From Medicago truncatula (taxonomy: Eukaryota > Streptophyta > Magnoliopsida > Fabales > Fabaceae): 64,000 nt of DNA. The DNA is taken from the NCBI RefSeq assembly GCF_003473485.1, contig NC_053043.1, positions 1,250,001 through 1,314,000 of the forward strand, written 5' to 3'. The number at the start of each line of letters is the position of its first letter. The stretch's first letter is position 1. The position numbers were made by a program, and so were the translations under genes. This document shows positions 28,205 through 39,662 of this stretch, in pieces. The notes under the pieces are model-generated. The model did no database searches. It had not been told where the DNA came from and saw nothing but the letters and a program-made list of their open reading frames with translations.

Positions 28205-29037
28205 TATACACCGTGTGTTCGTTTTTTTAGGGAGCTTTATAAGGGGGTTGCTGATGTTATGTTAGGTGAGGAGGCGGGTGTTTGTTGGGGGTGATTTCTT
28301 CTGGAGGTTGCCTCTATTACTCGGGTCCTTGTTTCGTCGTCACTAGCTCTTGTTTGCGTTTTTGGGGTTGTTAAAGTGTTTATGGTGTTTGGAGGGAGCC
28401 GATCTCATTGAGCTAAGCCTTTTCCTTTGGATATGTTTGTTGTTTGCACCACCATCTATCATGTCGTTTGTCTTACTGTTTGTATGCTGGTTCCCGATGG
28501 GTCGGTTAATTTTGCTTCGAGATCGGGAGTCGATGTCTAGCTGCATTCTTGTTTTGGCTTAATTTGATGTTTCTCTGGTATACCAAAGGTGAGGGGTGCC
28601 CTTCTGATTTAGTCCTAAAGTCTGGTGGGCCGATCACTTTTGATTCGAGATCGGAAGTCAGTTCTTTGGCTCAAGTTTGGTTTTGGGATTTTTATGGTTT
28701 CTTTCAGTGGATCGGAGGTCGAGAGTTGGTGGAAGCTGAATAATCTTTTCGGATAGGAGCTTTTCGAATGTGGCTCTGCTTTGGTGTTGAGGATTGAAGT
28801 TTATTTTTAAAGGGTATTTCTTGGGGCGAGTAGTGACGATGGGTGGTTGGATATCGTTTTTATAGAGGTCGTTTCCGAGAAGGAATTTGTTTTAGGTGGT
28901 GATGTGTATTTTTATGGGTGTTTATTCTTGGGTGTTTCGCCTTTGTACGACGCCTTTAATTTGTATTCTCAATTTCACCGGCCTCTTTCGTCTTGAACAG
29001 AGATTTGATTGTTAAATAAAATTTGTTGTTTAAAAAA
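28205..29037 (+). mobile_element. 5'-truncated LINE-like insertion with 12-bp TSD
   Basis: The repeat AATGTCTATATA occurs at 28193-28204 and 29038-29049, flanking 833 bp that differ sharply in composition (G/T-rich on the plus strand). The insert ends GTTAAATAAAATTTGTTG then TTTAAAAAAAA, as LINE 3' ends do. It has no recognisable RT, so it is probably only 3' untranslated sequence. The open frames inside on both strands are not supported as genes. Confidence 0.72.
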
Positions 29038-29230
29038 AATGTCTATATAAACACACTGTTGCTACAACCTTGGCCTTTATTTTTTTTTTATTTATGTTTT
29101 TTCTTTCCTCATTTTGCTAGTTTATTTTCTACAGTTGTTTCTTTTTCACCATCCTATTTTGTTATAATATACAATTTACAGTATATAATTCAAAGTGTTT
29201 TAGTCCATAAATAGAATTTGTGTGAATTAG

Positions 29231-29515
29231 TTAGGAAAAATTACATTTTTAGTCCCTTAACTTAATTTCACATAACAGTTTGGTTCTTTATCTTATTTTC
29301 ATTTCAATTTGTTCCTTTTTGTTCATTTTCATATGAATTTTTAAGCTTAAAATTCATGATTTTATTTTCTTATGGTCTTTCAATCTTCAAATCTATGATC
29401 CTCGTCTATGTTTGCATAAGAATATTAGATTTGAAGCTTGAAAATGTATATAAAAATGGACAAAAAGGACCAAATTGAAATGAAAAAAAGATAAAGGACC
29501 AAACTGTTACCTGAA
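29231..29515. mobile_element. MULE-like MITE, right end eroded
   Basis: Long arms pair: AACAGTTTGGTTCTTTATCT near 29272 against the reverse of AGATAAAGGACCAAACTGTT near 29491, and TTTCAATTTGTTCCTTTTTG against CAAAAAGGACCAAATTGAAA. The left end GGAAAAATTACATTTTTAGT is MULE-MITE-like. The TSD was not found. Confidence 0.55.
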
Positions 29516-31211
29516 AAGTGATCATATAACACTTCAAAAACACTTAATTTATTTAAAAAAAAACATTTTACATTGTTCGTAATTTAAAAAATAAAAGTGA
29601 GCCCTCCCCTCCCTTGTCCTCCTAAATCCTCAATCCAAACGCACCCTTAGGTTTCGTGAGTTTGGAGGGGAGGAGAATGAAAGACTTTGAGGGATAGAAA
29701 ATATGAGGGAGAATTGAGAAATCTTTTAAATTTTTTAAAAGAGTAGTTTTTTTAGAGAATGATAAATTAATGCATATGATTACTATATTTTTAATTTTAA
29801 AAATAATATAACAACATATTTAAATTTGAAGAATTCATATAAACCCTCCAAAATCTCTCAAAACCCTCATTCAATACAATTTTTTTAGTTCCCCAAATGA
29901 GGAGGTTTAGCATTATGAATATAAGTTAACCCCCCAAAACCCTCTTCTTCCATTTTCCTCGATTTCTTCCACTTGCTCATTCATTTTTTTTTCCAAGTCT
30001 TTCATTTCCTTCCCTTCCAAACTCGCAAACAAAGCCCTTGGTCACTAATGCCTCTATATACTCTTGAAAAGTGAAAATTTAAATATTTGACAATTATTAA
30101 TATGAAACTTTAAAAGATTGTTAGCACAACCATCATATCTTCCTCTCTTCACAAACTTTTATCAATGGACTAGTAAATTCTTCGTTTATTTTGTCATTAA
30201 CTCTATCACATATCATAATCAAATATGGGGTGATTTATCTTTCAAAATAGTCTATATTCATTGAAAGCAAGACCAAAGTGCTAGTTACAGTCTATCTTCC
30301 AAGTAATGATGATATTGATGATGATTTTTCTAAGTTGATCAACCTTTTGATTTGGGGTTAGGTTTAGTATAGGAAAGGAAAGTTGTTTTCCACTATGGGA
30401 AAACTAATTTTAACCGTTAGATAACATACTTCTACCATAGACACTCAACGCCAGATTTTTTCTCGCACTCACTACTCAACAACATACGACTGCTCCAACT
30501 CTCTTTCTTCCTCTTCTTCAAGCCTTGTCATCACAGAAAAATTGATTTTCTAAAAACCATTCCATTGTCTCCGTCACTGCAATTTCACAATTAAAATGAG
30601 TATGAGGTAGTAGATCCCCTTTTCTAGAGGAACAAAATTTCATTGGACACGTGATTCTCTACTTCAGCCTACATTCACATAGTGGTCTTCAACGACAAAA
30701 GTGTATGAAGTCCTTTAAATTGAGATCACCTTATTGCATAAACACCTTGTGTAAAGTCCTCTAACTGAAATTATAAAATGTAGAGAAAAAAAATAGTATA
30801 AAGGTCAAAAGGATTGTAATACTACCGTTTAAGGATTGATACATATTTATATCTTGAACAATGTTGTTATCTACACTAAAAAGCCAATTGCCTATGAATG
30901 AGGCTTCATTATTTTTCCCATTTCATATCTAAAACGATGCTATCGTTTGATAAATTGTTGTTGTAATGGACGTGCAAAGCATATAAATGGATGTGACAGA
31001 TCTAATTTCTCTTTATTTTGCGATTCGTTTTGGAATTTTGGGGCATTTTGTTATTTTTATTTCTTTGGTTTATTCTTAAACAAAGCACTGTTGCCCTAAT
31101 TCCACCTAATATTTAACCTAAAAAATTGTAGCCACTTTTGCAACTATTCCTTATGAACACTTCAAGATAGGAGGGCGTTGGAAAAGGTTTGTGGAAGCTC
31201 GCAAACTCGCA
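29516..31211. other. intergenic; possible Helitron 5' part from about 30053
   Basis: No gene recognised. TCTATATACTCTTGAAAAG at 30053-30071 resembles plant Helitron 5' ends (TCTATATACT...) and could pair with the 3' end at 32433. The preceding base is C, not the usual A, so this is only a candidate. Confidence 0.3.
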
Positions 31212-31455
31212 AGATTTCATCCACATCTCTAAAATATGTTTTGGGTGGAAACAAACTAAAATCCTAATCCTAATTTCTCTCATTCAAGTAACTAAGAGAT
31301 TTCATCCACATCTCTAAAGTATCTTTTGGGTGGAAACAAACTAAAATCCTTATTTCTCTCATTTAAATAAGTAAGAGATTTCATCCACATCTCTAAAATA
31401 TATTTTGGGTGGAAATAAACTAAAAATTCTAATTCCTCTCATTCAAGTAACTACT
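31212..31455. repeat. tandem repeat, about three units of 79-85 bp
   Basis: Unit start AGATTTCATCCACATCTCTA occurs at 31212, 31297 and 31376. Each unit continues TTTTGGGTGGAAA(C/T)AAACTAAAA and TCTCTCATT(C/T)AA. Units are about 90 per cent alike by eye and the last is cut at about 31455. Confidence 0.85.
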
Positions 31456-31783
31456 ACATTTCACCCGAGTCAACTATCGTAATCATTTGTTCTGCGCCCC
31501 CTCCCTATTTACATGCCAATTCTTAAGTCAAACAAAGTGCCCCATCAACAATATTAATTTCATTTGATTCATATTAATCTTTATCCTAAAATGTTGGCCA
31601 TTTCCTAATTTTGTTCCACTATTTTGTGCTTATCGTGATAAGTAATACTCTTTATTACTCAACCATCATATCCTACTCACACCTATTGCACTTTTTTCCT
31701 ATAAATAATACATCATAACCTATTAGCCAGACCATCTCAATCTAAATAAGCATCCTCTTTCTTGGAAAAGAAAAAATCGGCCA

Positions 31784-32158
31784 ATGATGTCTGCCAAATA
31801 CACTCCAATCTCAACTGTTTCTGGAGGAAGAAAGAACCTTAAGATGTGTGTGTGAGTTGCTCACATTTGGTTGATTCGAGAGAAGAAGGTCCCCACTAGC
31901 ATCATTTTCATGAACATGTTACTGGTCGATGAAAAGGTTTCTACATGTTTGCACTCTTAACTTTAAAATTAAACTAATGTCATCGTTGTTTTTTAGTTAT
32001 GTAATTTAACCAGTTGTTTACTGCTGTTGTTTCGTCAATAGGGTGGATGTATTCACGCCACAGCTAGAAAAGATTTGGTGGCAAAGTTCAGGTCCATGGG
32101 TAAAGAAGGGGGTACATATCAGCTTGAAAATGCAATCGTAGGGAAATCAAATGTGTAG
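31784..32158 (+). pseudogene. RPA1/OB-fold (DUF223-like) pseudogene, two exons
   Basis: Exon 1 is 31784-31936, intron GTTTCT...CAATAG, exon 2 is 32042-32158, in frame. The protein reads KYTPISTVSGGRKNLKMCV, stop, VAHIWLIREKKVPTSIIFMN, then LVDEK joined to GGCIHATARKDLVAKFRSMG and a stop after VGKSNV. The pattern V-x-H-x-W then M-L-L-x-D-E-K-G-x-x-I-H-A-T-x-R-K-D-L is that of plant RPA large-subunit-like OB-fold proteins. An in-frame TGA at 31853-31855, where the family has Arg (CGA to TGA would explain it), and the short length make it a pseudogene. A TATA-like CTATAAATAATA is near 31700. It ends 275 bp before a Helitron-type terminus, and RPA-like genes are known cargo of plant Helitrons. 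Confidence 0.7.
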
Positions 32159-32401
32159 GACTTTTTTGTGTACTATTCATTTTCTTACTTATTGAAACTA
32201 TATGCATGTCAACAAACTTCAGTTTCCCTTTTAAAATTATATGTTATGTTAAAGTAACAGGAACTACGTACTAGAATTATGGAACAATAACAATGTCTAT
32301 GGTAATTGACATTATGCTTTGATTCACAACAATTTTTACATTCAAGCGAACTACATTGTTTTATTTTTCCAGTGAATATTAACTTATTAACTTCTTAAAA
32401 T

Positions 32402-32433
32402 GACCTGTGCGTTAGCACGGGTCAATGGTCTAG
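32402..32433 (+). mobile_element. Helitron-type 3' terminus
   Basis: GACCTGTGC (32402-32410), loop GTTA, GCACGGGTC (32415-32423) forms a 9-bp stem with one T-G mismatch, followed by AATGGT and the terminal CTAG, then T. Subterminal hairpin plus CTRR inserted before T is the diagnostic 3' end of Helitrons. The element body lies to the left and probably includes the RPA-like pseudogene. The 5' end is not proved. Confidence 0.75.
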
Positions 32434-32535
32434 TTTAAGTGTGGAGAAGTGAGGTGTCCAGAATTCAAATCCCGATCCATGCATATAATATGTTATATCC
32501 CTACCAGCTAAGCTCAAGGGAATGAAAACATTTAA
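32434..32535 (-). mobile_element. tRNA-derived SINE copy abutting the Helitron end
   Basis: The minus strand reads CCTTGAGCTTAGCTGGTAGG (A box, short deletion), GATCGGGATTTGAATTCTGG (B box region) and CACCTCACTTCTCCACACTT. It starts one base after the Helitron CTAG. Confidence 0.65.
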
Positions 32536-32753
32536 TTTTTTGATAATTTTTTTAATCCCAAACAAACATTAAAAAAAATAGATTTTTTTTTTTTTTAAGA
32601 AAAAAAACCTACATTGGGTTTTTACTTTATACCACCCACATCGTTGCACTATTTGTTGTAGTTGATTAGAAATCACGACTGCGCGATTCCCAAACGAAAC
32701 GACAACCCCCGCTTACCACCCCATCTCTCTGCAACTTCTCTTCACACTCCGCC

Positions 32754-35276
32754 ATGTATGTATCTTAGCTTCTCTATTTCTTTCATTTTTCATCTCTTTC
32801 ATCTACTATTTATATTCGATTCGAATGCAAATACTTCTTATTCCCCTAATTTTTAAATCTAGGGTTTTGAAACCTTGCTCCGATTAGATGTTGTTTAAAT
32901 CTAGAAATTGATGATCTGAATCTGTCTGATTATGTGCTTGTTGTTGATTTAGTGAATATTAATCTAGGAAAAAATTATTATGAATTTCATTTAATCATTT
33001 TGACACCCCTTGTTTAACGTGTATATGCTTTTATTTTATTTTATTATTATTCTTTGTATTAAGGTATGTTTGGATTTTATTGTGAATTCAGGGCTGACGA
33101 GGAACCTGTTGATCCAAAGAAGCTTCTTGAAGAGTCTTGCAAACCAAAATGTGTGAGACCGTTACTTGAATATCAGGTGTGTGGAATTATTATTATTTTG
33201 AAGAGTAGTAGAATTATAAGCTAGATGTTTAAAGATGATCTTTTTTCTAAATTTAAGCTATCAGTAAATAGAAAAGAGTTTAATTCATATACACTATCGG
33301 TGTAAAGGATTTTAACACTGTTAATAAATCATAACTGTCAAATAATTAGAAATGTTTCTTTTGATTGATTCTGATGGGTTGACGGTGTGAAACTTTTACA
33401 CTAACTCTGCTTGAAAATCGAACTCATTTTTTTACAGGTTTAAGAATTCATAGTAGATAGGCATTTTTAGTGGGTATTTCTTTTATTGATTAACTGTGTT
33501 ATCCCTTTTACATTCTTACATTTTATTATGATATTTTTTACTGAAAAATGTGATTGGAGAATTTTATAGTCATGAGTTTATATGAAAGGAACGTGGAAGG
33601 GAGTACTAGTAAGGATAAGGTTAAGAAATGAAAATAACACCCCAAAAAAAAACAATTTAGCTAAGGAAATGTTTGATTGTTGGAGGAGTTATCTGGCATA
33701 GGCCATAGTTATCAATGCGGAAATGTGGCGTGGCGTGGCCACCCCAAAATTTGGCGCGGCGCGGAGTGCGGGTGTGGAACGGGCGCTTTTCACTGGCGCG
33801 GACACCTATATATTTTATACTAAAAATACTACACTGTTGAGATAGAAATACTAAAATACTTAAAATTAATCAAAAATCTGAAGCATTCATAATTTGAAAT
33901 AAAATACCATAAATCTGTAGTTTGTACTCTGTAGGCTCAAGGAAGAAGAGATTTGATGTCTCTCTGTTACTCTGTACTTTCTTTTTCGATCTCAGAAGAG
34001 AAGAGAAGAGAAGAGAAAGAGAAAGAGAAAGAGGCACTGCTTGGGTAGAGAGGAATAGAAAGAGGCGCAGCAGTTATAATGCAGAAAATTCTAGGGTTTC
34101 GAAAATGACAAAAAAGCCTTTAAAACGGTTTAAAATGTTGGGGCAAAAACGTATTTTTGTTTCTATTTGTGGAGCGGCGCATCTGACCGCACCAGAACCG
34201 CACCGCACCGGATAAAAACGGCCGCATTTGGCCGCTATGCAACACTGACATGCGCCGTCGCGGACGGACGAGGAGAACCCAAAAATTCCGCTATCATGGC
34301 GTGAAGTGGGCGGCGCGGTCGCATTTGACAACTATGGCATAGGCTATACAATCTTATTATCTGAGTGATTTAGACTGAATGGGTGGCTACTGGCTAGGTA
34401 GTCGTGAAACTTAATTATTATGCCGACCTACAACACGCCAACTTCTAAGTGCTTTTTCCAAGTGAGGAAAATTAATATAAATATGCAAGGAGATGGATTA
34501 TAGCCAAGAGAGTGAGTCTTTACTATCTGTTGAGATCCGACACAATGGATTTTGATATAAACTAAGGCCTCAATATACATTTTTGGGGCATGCAGGAATT
34601 GGGTAGAGAGATCTCGGTTTCAGCTTTGTTGAATAAAAGTTTATTTTAGTGGGGGCTGCCTCTTATATCCCCCTTCCTTCTTTTGAGCTGAGACTTCGAG
34701 AGAACCAACATTGTATGACTTTGTTTAGCTGAATAGTAGATACATTGAGTGATTGTTAATGGACAGTCAACAAGCAGCTCCATTGTGGCTGTGGCTCTGG
34801 GGAAGGGTAGGCCATAGGCCCATTGTAGGTTACCTTATCTCGCCTTGTTATGAGGCTGACTCCACTCCAACTCACACGATAGCAACTCCCATTGATGCTC
34901 CGAGGTTGACTTCACACCAGCCACAACACGATAGCAATTCCTATTGACGCGCCACCAAGACAAATTTAGAATAAAAACAAGTGTTGGCAAATTTTATTCC
35001 ACCTTATCTTTGTTTTTGAAAGAACTTCATGCTAAGAAAACTAATTCTTTAAATTTATACAGGCATGCATTAAAAGGATACAAGGCGATGATTCTGGGCA
35101 GAAACACTGCACTGGACAATATTTTGATTATTGGTATTGCGTTGACAAATGTGTAAGTATTTGTTTATGTTTAGTTTGTAAATAGCCATTGATCCACTTG
35201 ATTTGTTTTTGTATGCCTGATAAATCATAATATTGCAATGCAGGTTGCACCAAAGCTATTCACCAAACTGAAGTAA
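32754..35276 (+). CDS. cytochrome b-c1 complex hinge subunit (QCR6 type), copy A, 69 aa
   Basis: Acidic hinge subunit of mitochondrial complex III, which helps cytochrome c docking at cytochrome c1. Exons: 32754-32755 (only the AT of the start codon), 33092-33176, 35063-35152, 35244-35276. All introns are GT-AG. The start codon is split AT|G by intron 1 (GCCAT|GTATGT...TTCAG|GGCTGAC). The protein begins MADEEPVDPKKLLEESC, with cysteines at 17, 21, 31, 45, 55 and 59 in C-x3-C...YCVDKC, and ends VAPKLFTKLK. Length equals the family's usual 69. No internal defect. Intron 2 (33177-35062) contains a 633-bp hAT-type insertion. The tandem duplicate at 37610-44216 is damaged, so this is probably the working copy. 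Gene symbol recalled by family, not by search. Confidence 0.9.
33704..34336. mobile_element. 633-bp non-autonomous hAT-type element in intron 2 of copy A
   Basis: An exact 8-bp TSD GCATAGGC lies at 33696-33703 and 34337-34344. TIRs are CATAGTTATCAATGCGG on the left and CATAGTTGTCAAATGCG on the reversed right. The interior is unusually GC-rich (GGCGTGGCGTGGCC, GCGGCGCGG) and holds an AGAAG/AAAGAG microsatellite near 33997-34035. The equivalent place in the duplicate gene (about 38020) lacks it. Open frames inside are spurious. Confidence 0.85.
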
Positions 35277-36861
35277 TCGGGGAGAATATTTTGGTATTAT
35301 AATGTTGTTTTGTTTTATCTTCATTCCCAAACAACTACTCCTAAAATGTGATTTTGTAACCAAAACTCATGCCCTGTATGGTTTTTATTTTGCTTATTGG
35401 GAAATTTTGATCCCATGGAGACATTGGGTGATAATTAATAATGTGTTTGGAAGTATGCTGGTATAGACCAAACGTTTTTGTCAAGTTTGAAAAATGTGTT
35501 TGGAAACGGGCCTTTTGGATTTATTTCCGCCTTGCTGATTTCCCTTTGCAGTGGTTTGTTAAATTCCGCTTGTTTTGTGAATGACTGAACTGAGTATTGG
35601 GGATTCGTGGAATAATTTGGTCTTGAGGTTCCTGCTAAGGTGATTCAAATTTTTGGGACAAAATGCATGTTTTTCCCTTGTAATAATAAGTTTTTTGTTT
35701 GTCATTTCATTTTTAAATGCAATCTTTAAGCCAGTTTGAATAGCATAATGATATGGCCATTTGGGGTCATTAATGGCGTTTAGCCCTATCTATAAAGGCA
35801 ATCTTTTTAATAACAAAGTCATTTCATTTTTCCTTTTTGTTAACATTCTAGTGAATTTCCCTTTCATTCATGAAGCGTTTTTTTAGAAGCAGAGAGAAAA
35901 TAGAAGCAGCAAAAACAACATAGTTATTTTTACTTTTTATTTTATTTGTAAAATCAAAGCTGCATCTCCAAACAAAATAGTTAGTATGATCCTCATTACC
36001 TAGAAAATGAAGAATTGGTGAATGATGATTTCCAACTAAGATGATATGAATTAAGAAATCCTGCATAAAAGGATGAAGAAACATATTTGAAGCAAAAACA
36101 TGCAGATACTATGTGTTCTAGCACCTGCAAATCAACACAGATTGCATTTATAAATAGGGTTGAACGTTAAAGCTGGTTTGATACCTTGAAAGAGAAGGTC
36201 AACTCCTCTCCCTAAAATGCTCTTCAAAATAATGAAAAATATACTCTTCTTTTAAGTCAAGCACACCAACGGGCTCCAGCTCTAAACTTAAAATCTCCTT
36301 GTACATGAAACTTTTGATTTCAAACTAAAAAAACAAAATAAATCAATTTAATTCAACTTCAATTTTTAATCGATCAATAAAAAAATCTGATACCTATCTA
36401 ACACCTACTCTTTTTTTTTTTTGAAAGAACTATTACTATACCACCTACTTTCTGAAATATTTTTAAAAAGATAGATGTATTTATTATTCTTTTTTCAAAT
36501 ATTTTTCATATTAATCATTTATTAATATTATCAATTTGTTTTTGAATATGAAATGTTAACTTTGAATATATCTATAACATGGTTATTTATTAATAATCAC
36601 ATATGTTGGAGATAAATTTACTACTCAAAGAACTTTTCTTAACACAAAGGGAAGAAGTGAATAACACAAAGCATATGAAACTTCGTCCTATTGATCGATT
36701 ACAACTTAACCATATGACTAACAAAACTAATTTCATGTATAATTTTACACTCACATCCGATGAATATGTCTTGTGTCAAATCATCTACTACATATATTTG
36801 AAACCAATTGTATGATATGATATATTGATATTTTTTCTGCCAAAACATAAACATATTTTGA
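35277..36861. other. 3' flank of QCR6 copy A and intergenic DNA
   Basis: The first 160 bp (to about 35440) are duplicated downstream of copy B (44217-44375) and include the 3' UTR. The rest is AT-rich without a recognised gene. Confidence 0.5.
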
Positions 36862-37045
36862 AACGAGAAATTTGTACAATCACTATAACTTTTATACAAC
36901 ATTCTCTCTCATACTCACATTATTTTTTTATTCTCTCTCTTCCTTTTTTTCTCTCTATTGTTATTGACCAATGAGAAGAGAGAATATCAAGATTGTCCTA
37001 AAAGTTATACAAAAAGAGTTGTTCAAATAATACTACTCTTTTGAA
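36862..37045. mobile_element. MITE family A, copy 2
   Basis: Arms TTTGTACAATCACTATAACT on the left and ATTTGAACAACTCTTTTTGT on the reversed right enclose TTCTCTCTCATACTCACA, ATTGACCAATGAGAAGAGAG. The centre matches the copy at about 57575 and the left part matches the copy at 7822. Confidence 0.55.
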
Positions 37046-37609
37046 ACCTGTTGTATGATGATGAATAGATTGATATTTTTCTATTGGACGACAATGCAAA
37101 ACTATTTTGAAATTAGTGCATGTCGATGAGGTGTACACTCAAGCTAACAAGGGTAGTTAACCTCACGACCGTATGCCTGAATCACCTTGTCCATTAAACT
37201 GATATCGAAAGAATATATTTATTTAGGAAAATGAAATGTTAATTTGTGCCCTTAAGACACAAATTAATATGGCAAATATATAAATAATTTATTGGAACGT
37301 GCGCATACATTTAATCTTTAACTTTTTAATAAATTTTTGCACAAAATTTTATAAAATATTTCTTTTTTTGGGTTGCCTTAAGGGTACACGTTAACACTAC
37401 CCATTTGTTTATCAGTACTCTTTAAAAATATTTAGAAATGAAGAAGTAGGATGGTTTGACCCGAAATAGAGAAACCGGATCGAACCCGAATAGAATAAGG
37501 GAGAGAGACTATAGTTGAGTTGATACCAAATTACGATTCTGCAAAATAGCACCACAACGAAACACACCAATTCCAACTCTCTGCAACCTCTCTTCGCTCG
37601 CGCACCACC
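37046..37609. other. upstream region of QCR6 copy B
   Basis: From about 37530 the sequence parallels the copy A promoter/leader (ACACACCAATTCCAACTCTC, CTGCAACCTCTCTTC, compared with CTCTCTGCAACTTCTCTTCA). It is thus the duplicated leader. Nothing else recognised. Confidence 0.5.
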
Positions 37610-38496
37610 ATGTATGTCTCAAAACTTATCTCTATTTCTTTCATTTTTCATCTCTCCATTCCAATACAAACACATCTTATAATTTTAAATCTTGGATTTT
37701 GATTTGGACTGTCCGATCTCAAATCAAGGATTGAGATTAACTAATGTTTTGATTTTATTGTGAATGAATTCAGGGCTGATGAGGAACCTGTTGATCAGAA
37801 GAGATTTTTTGAAGACTCTTGCAAACCAAAATGTGTCAGGCCGTTAATTGAATATAAGGTTTGTAAATTTTTATTCACTAATATATCATCACTTTTACAT
37901 TCGTAAACTTTATTAAGATATGGTTTATTCAAAGAAAAATATGATCGGAGAAATAGTAGCATTAAGGTCAAACAAAGAAATTCAATGTAGCGAAGGTAAT
38001 GTTTTAGGAATCATCTGGCTATATAGTGATGAAACTTCTAACTGCTTTTCCTTAAGATTAAAGACCCAATTTGGTCTATGCCAATTTTGTTGCGGCCCAA
38101 TTTAATCTCAGACAAAAAATAATACCAAATTAGTCCCTGACATTTTCAAATTCGGGATAAAAATTAGTCCTTTTGTCAGGGGCTAAATTGAACCTTGAGA
38201 AAATATTGAGGGAATAAATTGAAAATGCAGGTAGATTGATTATGTCCGTGTGAGAGTGTTTTCTATATTCTGTTGGAAATCTGACTTATTGGATCGTGAT
38301 ATAAACAAGGCTAGTATCATAATTTTTGGGCTATTTCGGAATAGGCTAGGGGTTTAAGTGGACCGGGTAAATCCAATGAACCAAAAAAATAATCCAACAC
38401 GAAAATTACTCATTGTTCATTGGTTTGGGTCAAAACGAAACCGTAAAGAACCAAGTATGATTGGTTCCAGTGACAGGTTTCCAGCCTTGAAAACAA

Positions 38497-38520
38497 GTAC
38501 CCGGTCACTCGACCGGGTAC
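38497..38520. repeat. perfect 10-bp hairpin in B-specific intron DNA
   Basis: GTACCCGGTC, loop ACTC, GACCGGGTAC. It lies within the stretch of about 38345-40085 that copy A lacks. Confidence 0.8.
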
Positions 38521-38729
38521 TATGCTATTGATAATTTGTTTATTAAAAATCTAGGACTGTGCTACTACCTATTATCGTGACCCAGTCCATTACTCCGTTA
38601 AACCCTTGTTTCATCTCAACAACAAATATCGAAACCCTAGTCTTCTCTTCTCATTGCCTCCACCATCTTCTCTGACCCAGGTCCCTTCCCTCCGACGAGG
38701 CCAGTGTCGCACACTCGTATCAATGTGGC

Positions 38730-39662
38730 CAGTGGCGGAGCTAGGAAAAAAGTCTAGGGTGGGCCATAAATAGTGATGGAGCTTAATTTTCTTACCAGTA
38801 AATTTTATCATTGGTTAGTTCCAATGACTACAAATTTGTTATTTGTTGAATATAATTCAAACCAGTATTCTAAAATCTGAGCCGTTTATCAACCCAGATA
38901 AAGTACAAGATAATTGATCGAACAACTAGGTCATTGAACCTAATGACTGAATTAAATGACTCTACTTCAATAAACAGATGTATAGGTATTAAATTGAATT
39001 GAATCAAACGAATGAGTAAAAAAAAAGTTAAAATAAAACTCATGACATATATAGTAATGTAAAAAAAAAAATCATTACATAAGAAAATCTACTTATAATC
39101 AAGTACAATAATGAAATATATTTTAATTTAATAAAGAAAATAGTATTTTTTTACCTAAAAAATAGTGTTTATACAATTAAATATTTTTATGATATCATGT
39201 TTTTTAAGGATATTTTAACATTTATGTTATATTTTATGCGTTATAAAAGATAGTTGAGGTCCTCTTTTATATAAAAAATATGTTATGTGTTTTAAAAGAG
39301 AATTTTTTTGACAAAAAAAGAGTTGAAGTCCCTTTGTATAAAAAAAAAGAGTAAGGAGACAGTTGTACCCAAGAATAAGAGTAAGGAAGATTATATTAAA
39401 TTGAATAAAGGAGTTATGTTTTATTAAAGAAAGAAGGATGATTTTAACAATTATGAATTATGTTTTTTTTTTTATACAAAAGAAAATAAAAGAATAAATG
39501 AAAATGACTTTAGCTGGAGTTGAACCTAGCACATAAGACTTGGCAAAAAGGCTCTTAACCACTACAGTGTGCTACACAACATTGTAATATTACAAAACAT
39601 AATATATAATAAGAATTTGTTTTTTGGGGGTGGGCCATGGCCCATGAGGGGCTCCGCCTCTG
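38730..39662. mobile_element. 933-bp non-autonomous hAT-type element in intron 2 of copy B
   Basis: An exact 8-bp TSD AATGTGGC lies at 38722-38729 and 39663-39670. TIRs are CAGTGGCGGAGCTAGG on the left and CAGAGGCGGAGCCCCTC on the reversed right, almost the termini of the transposase-bearing hAT element at 44617-48121. The interior is AT-rich with no transposase remnant. Confidence 0.88.
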
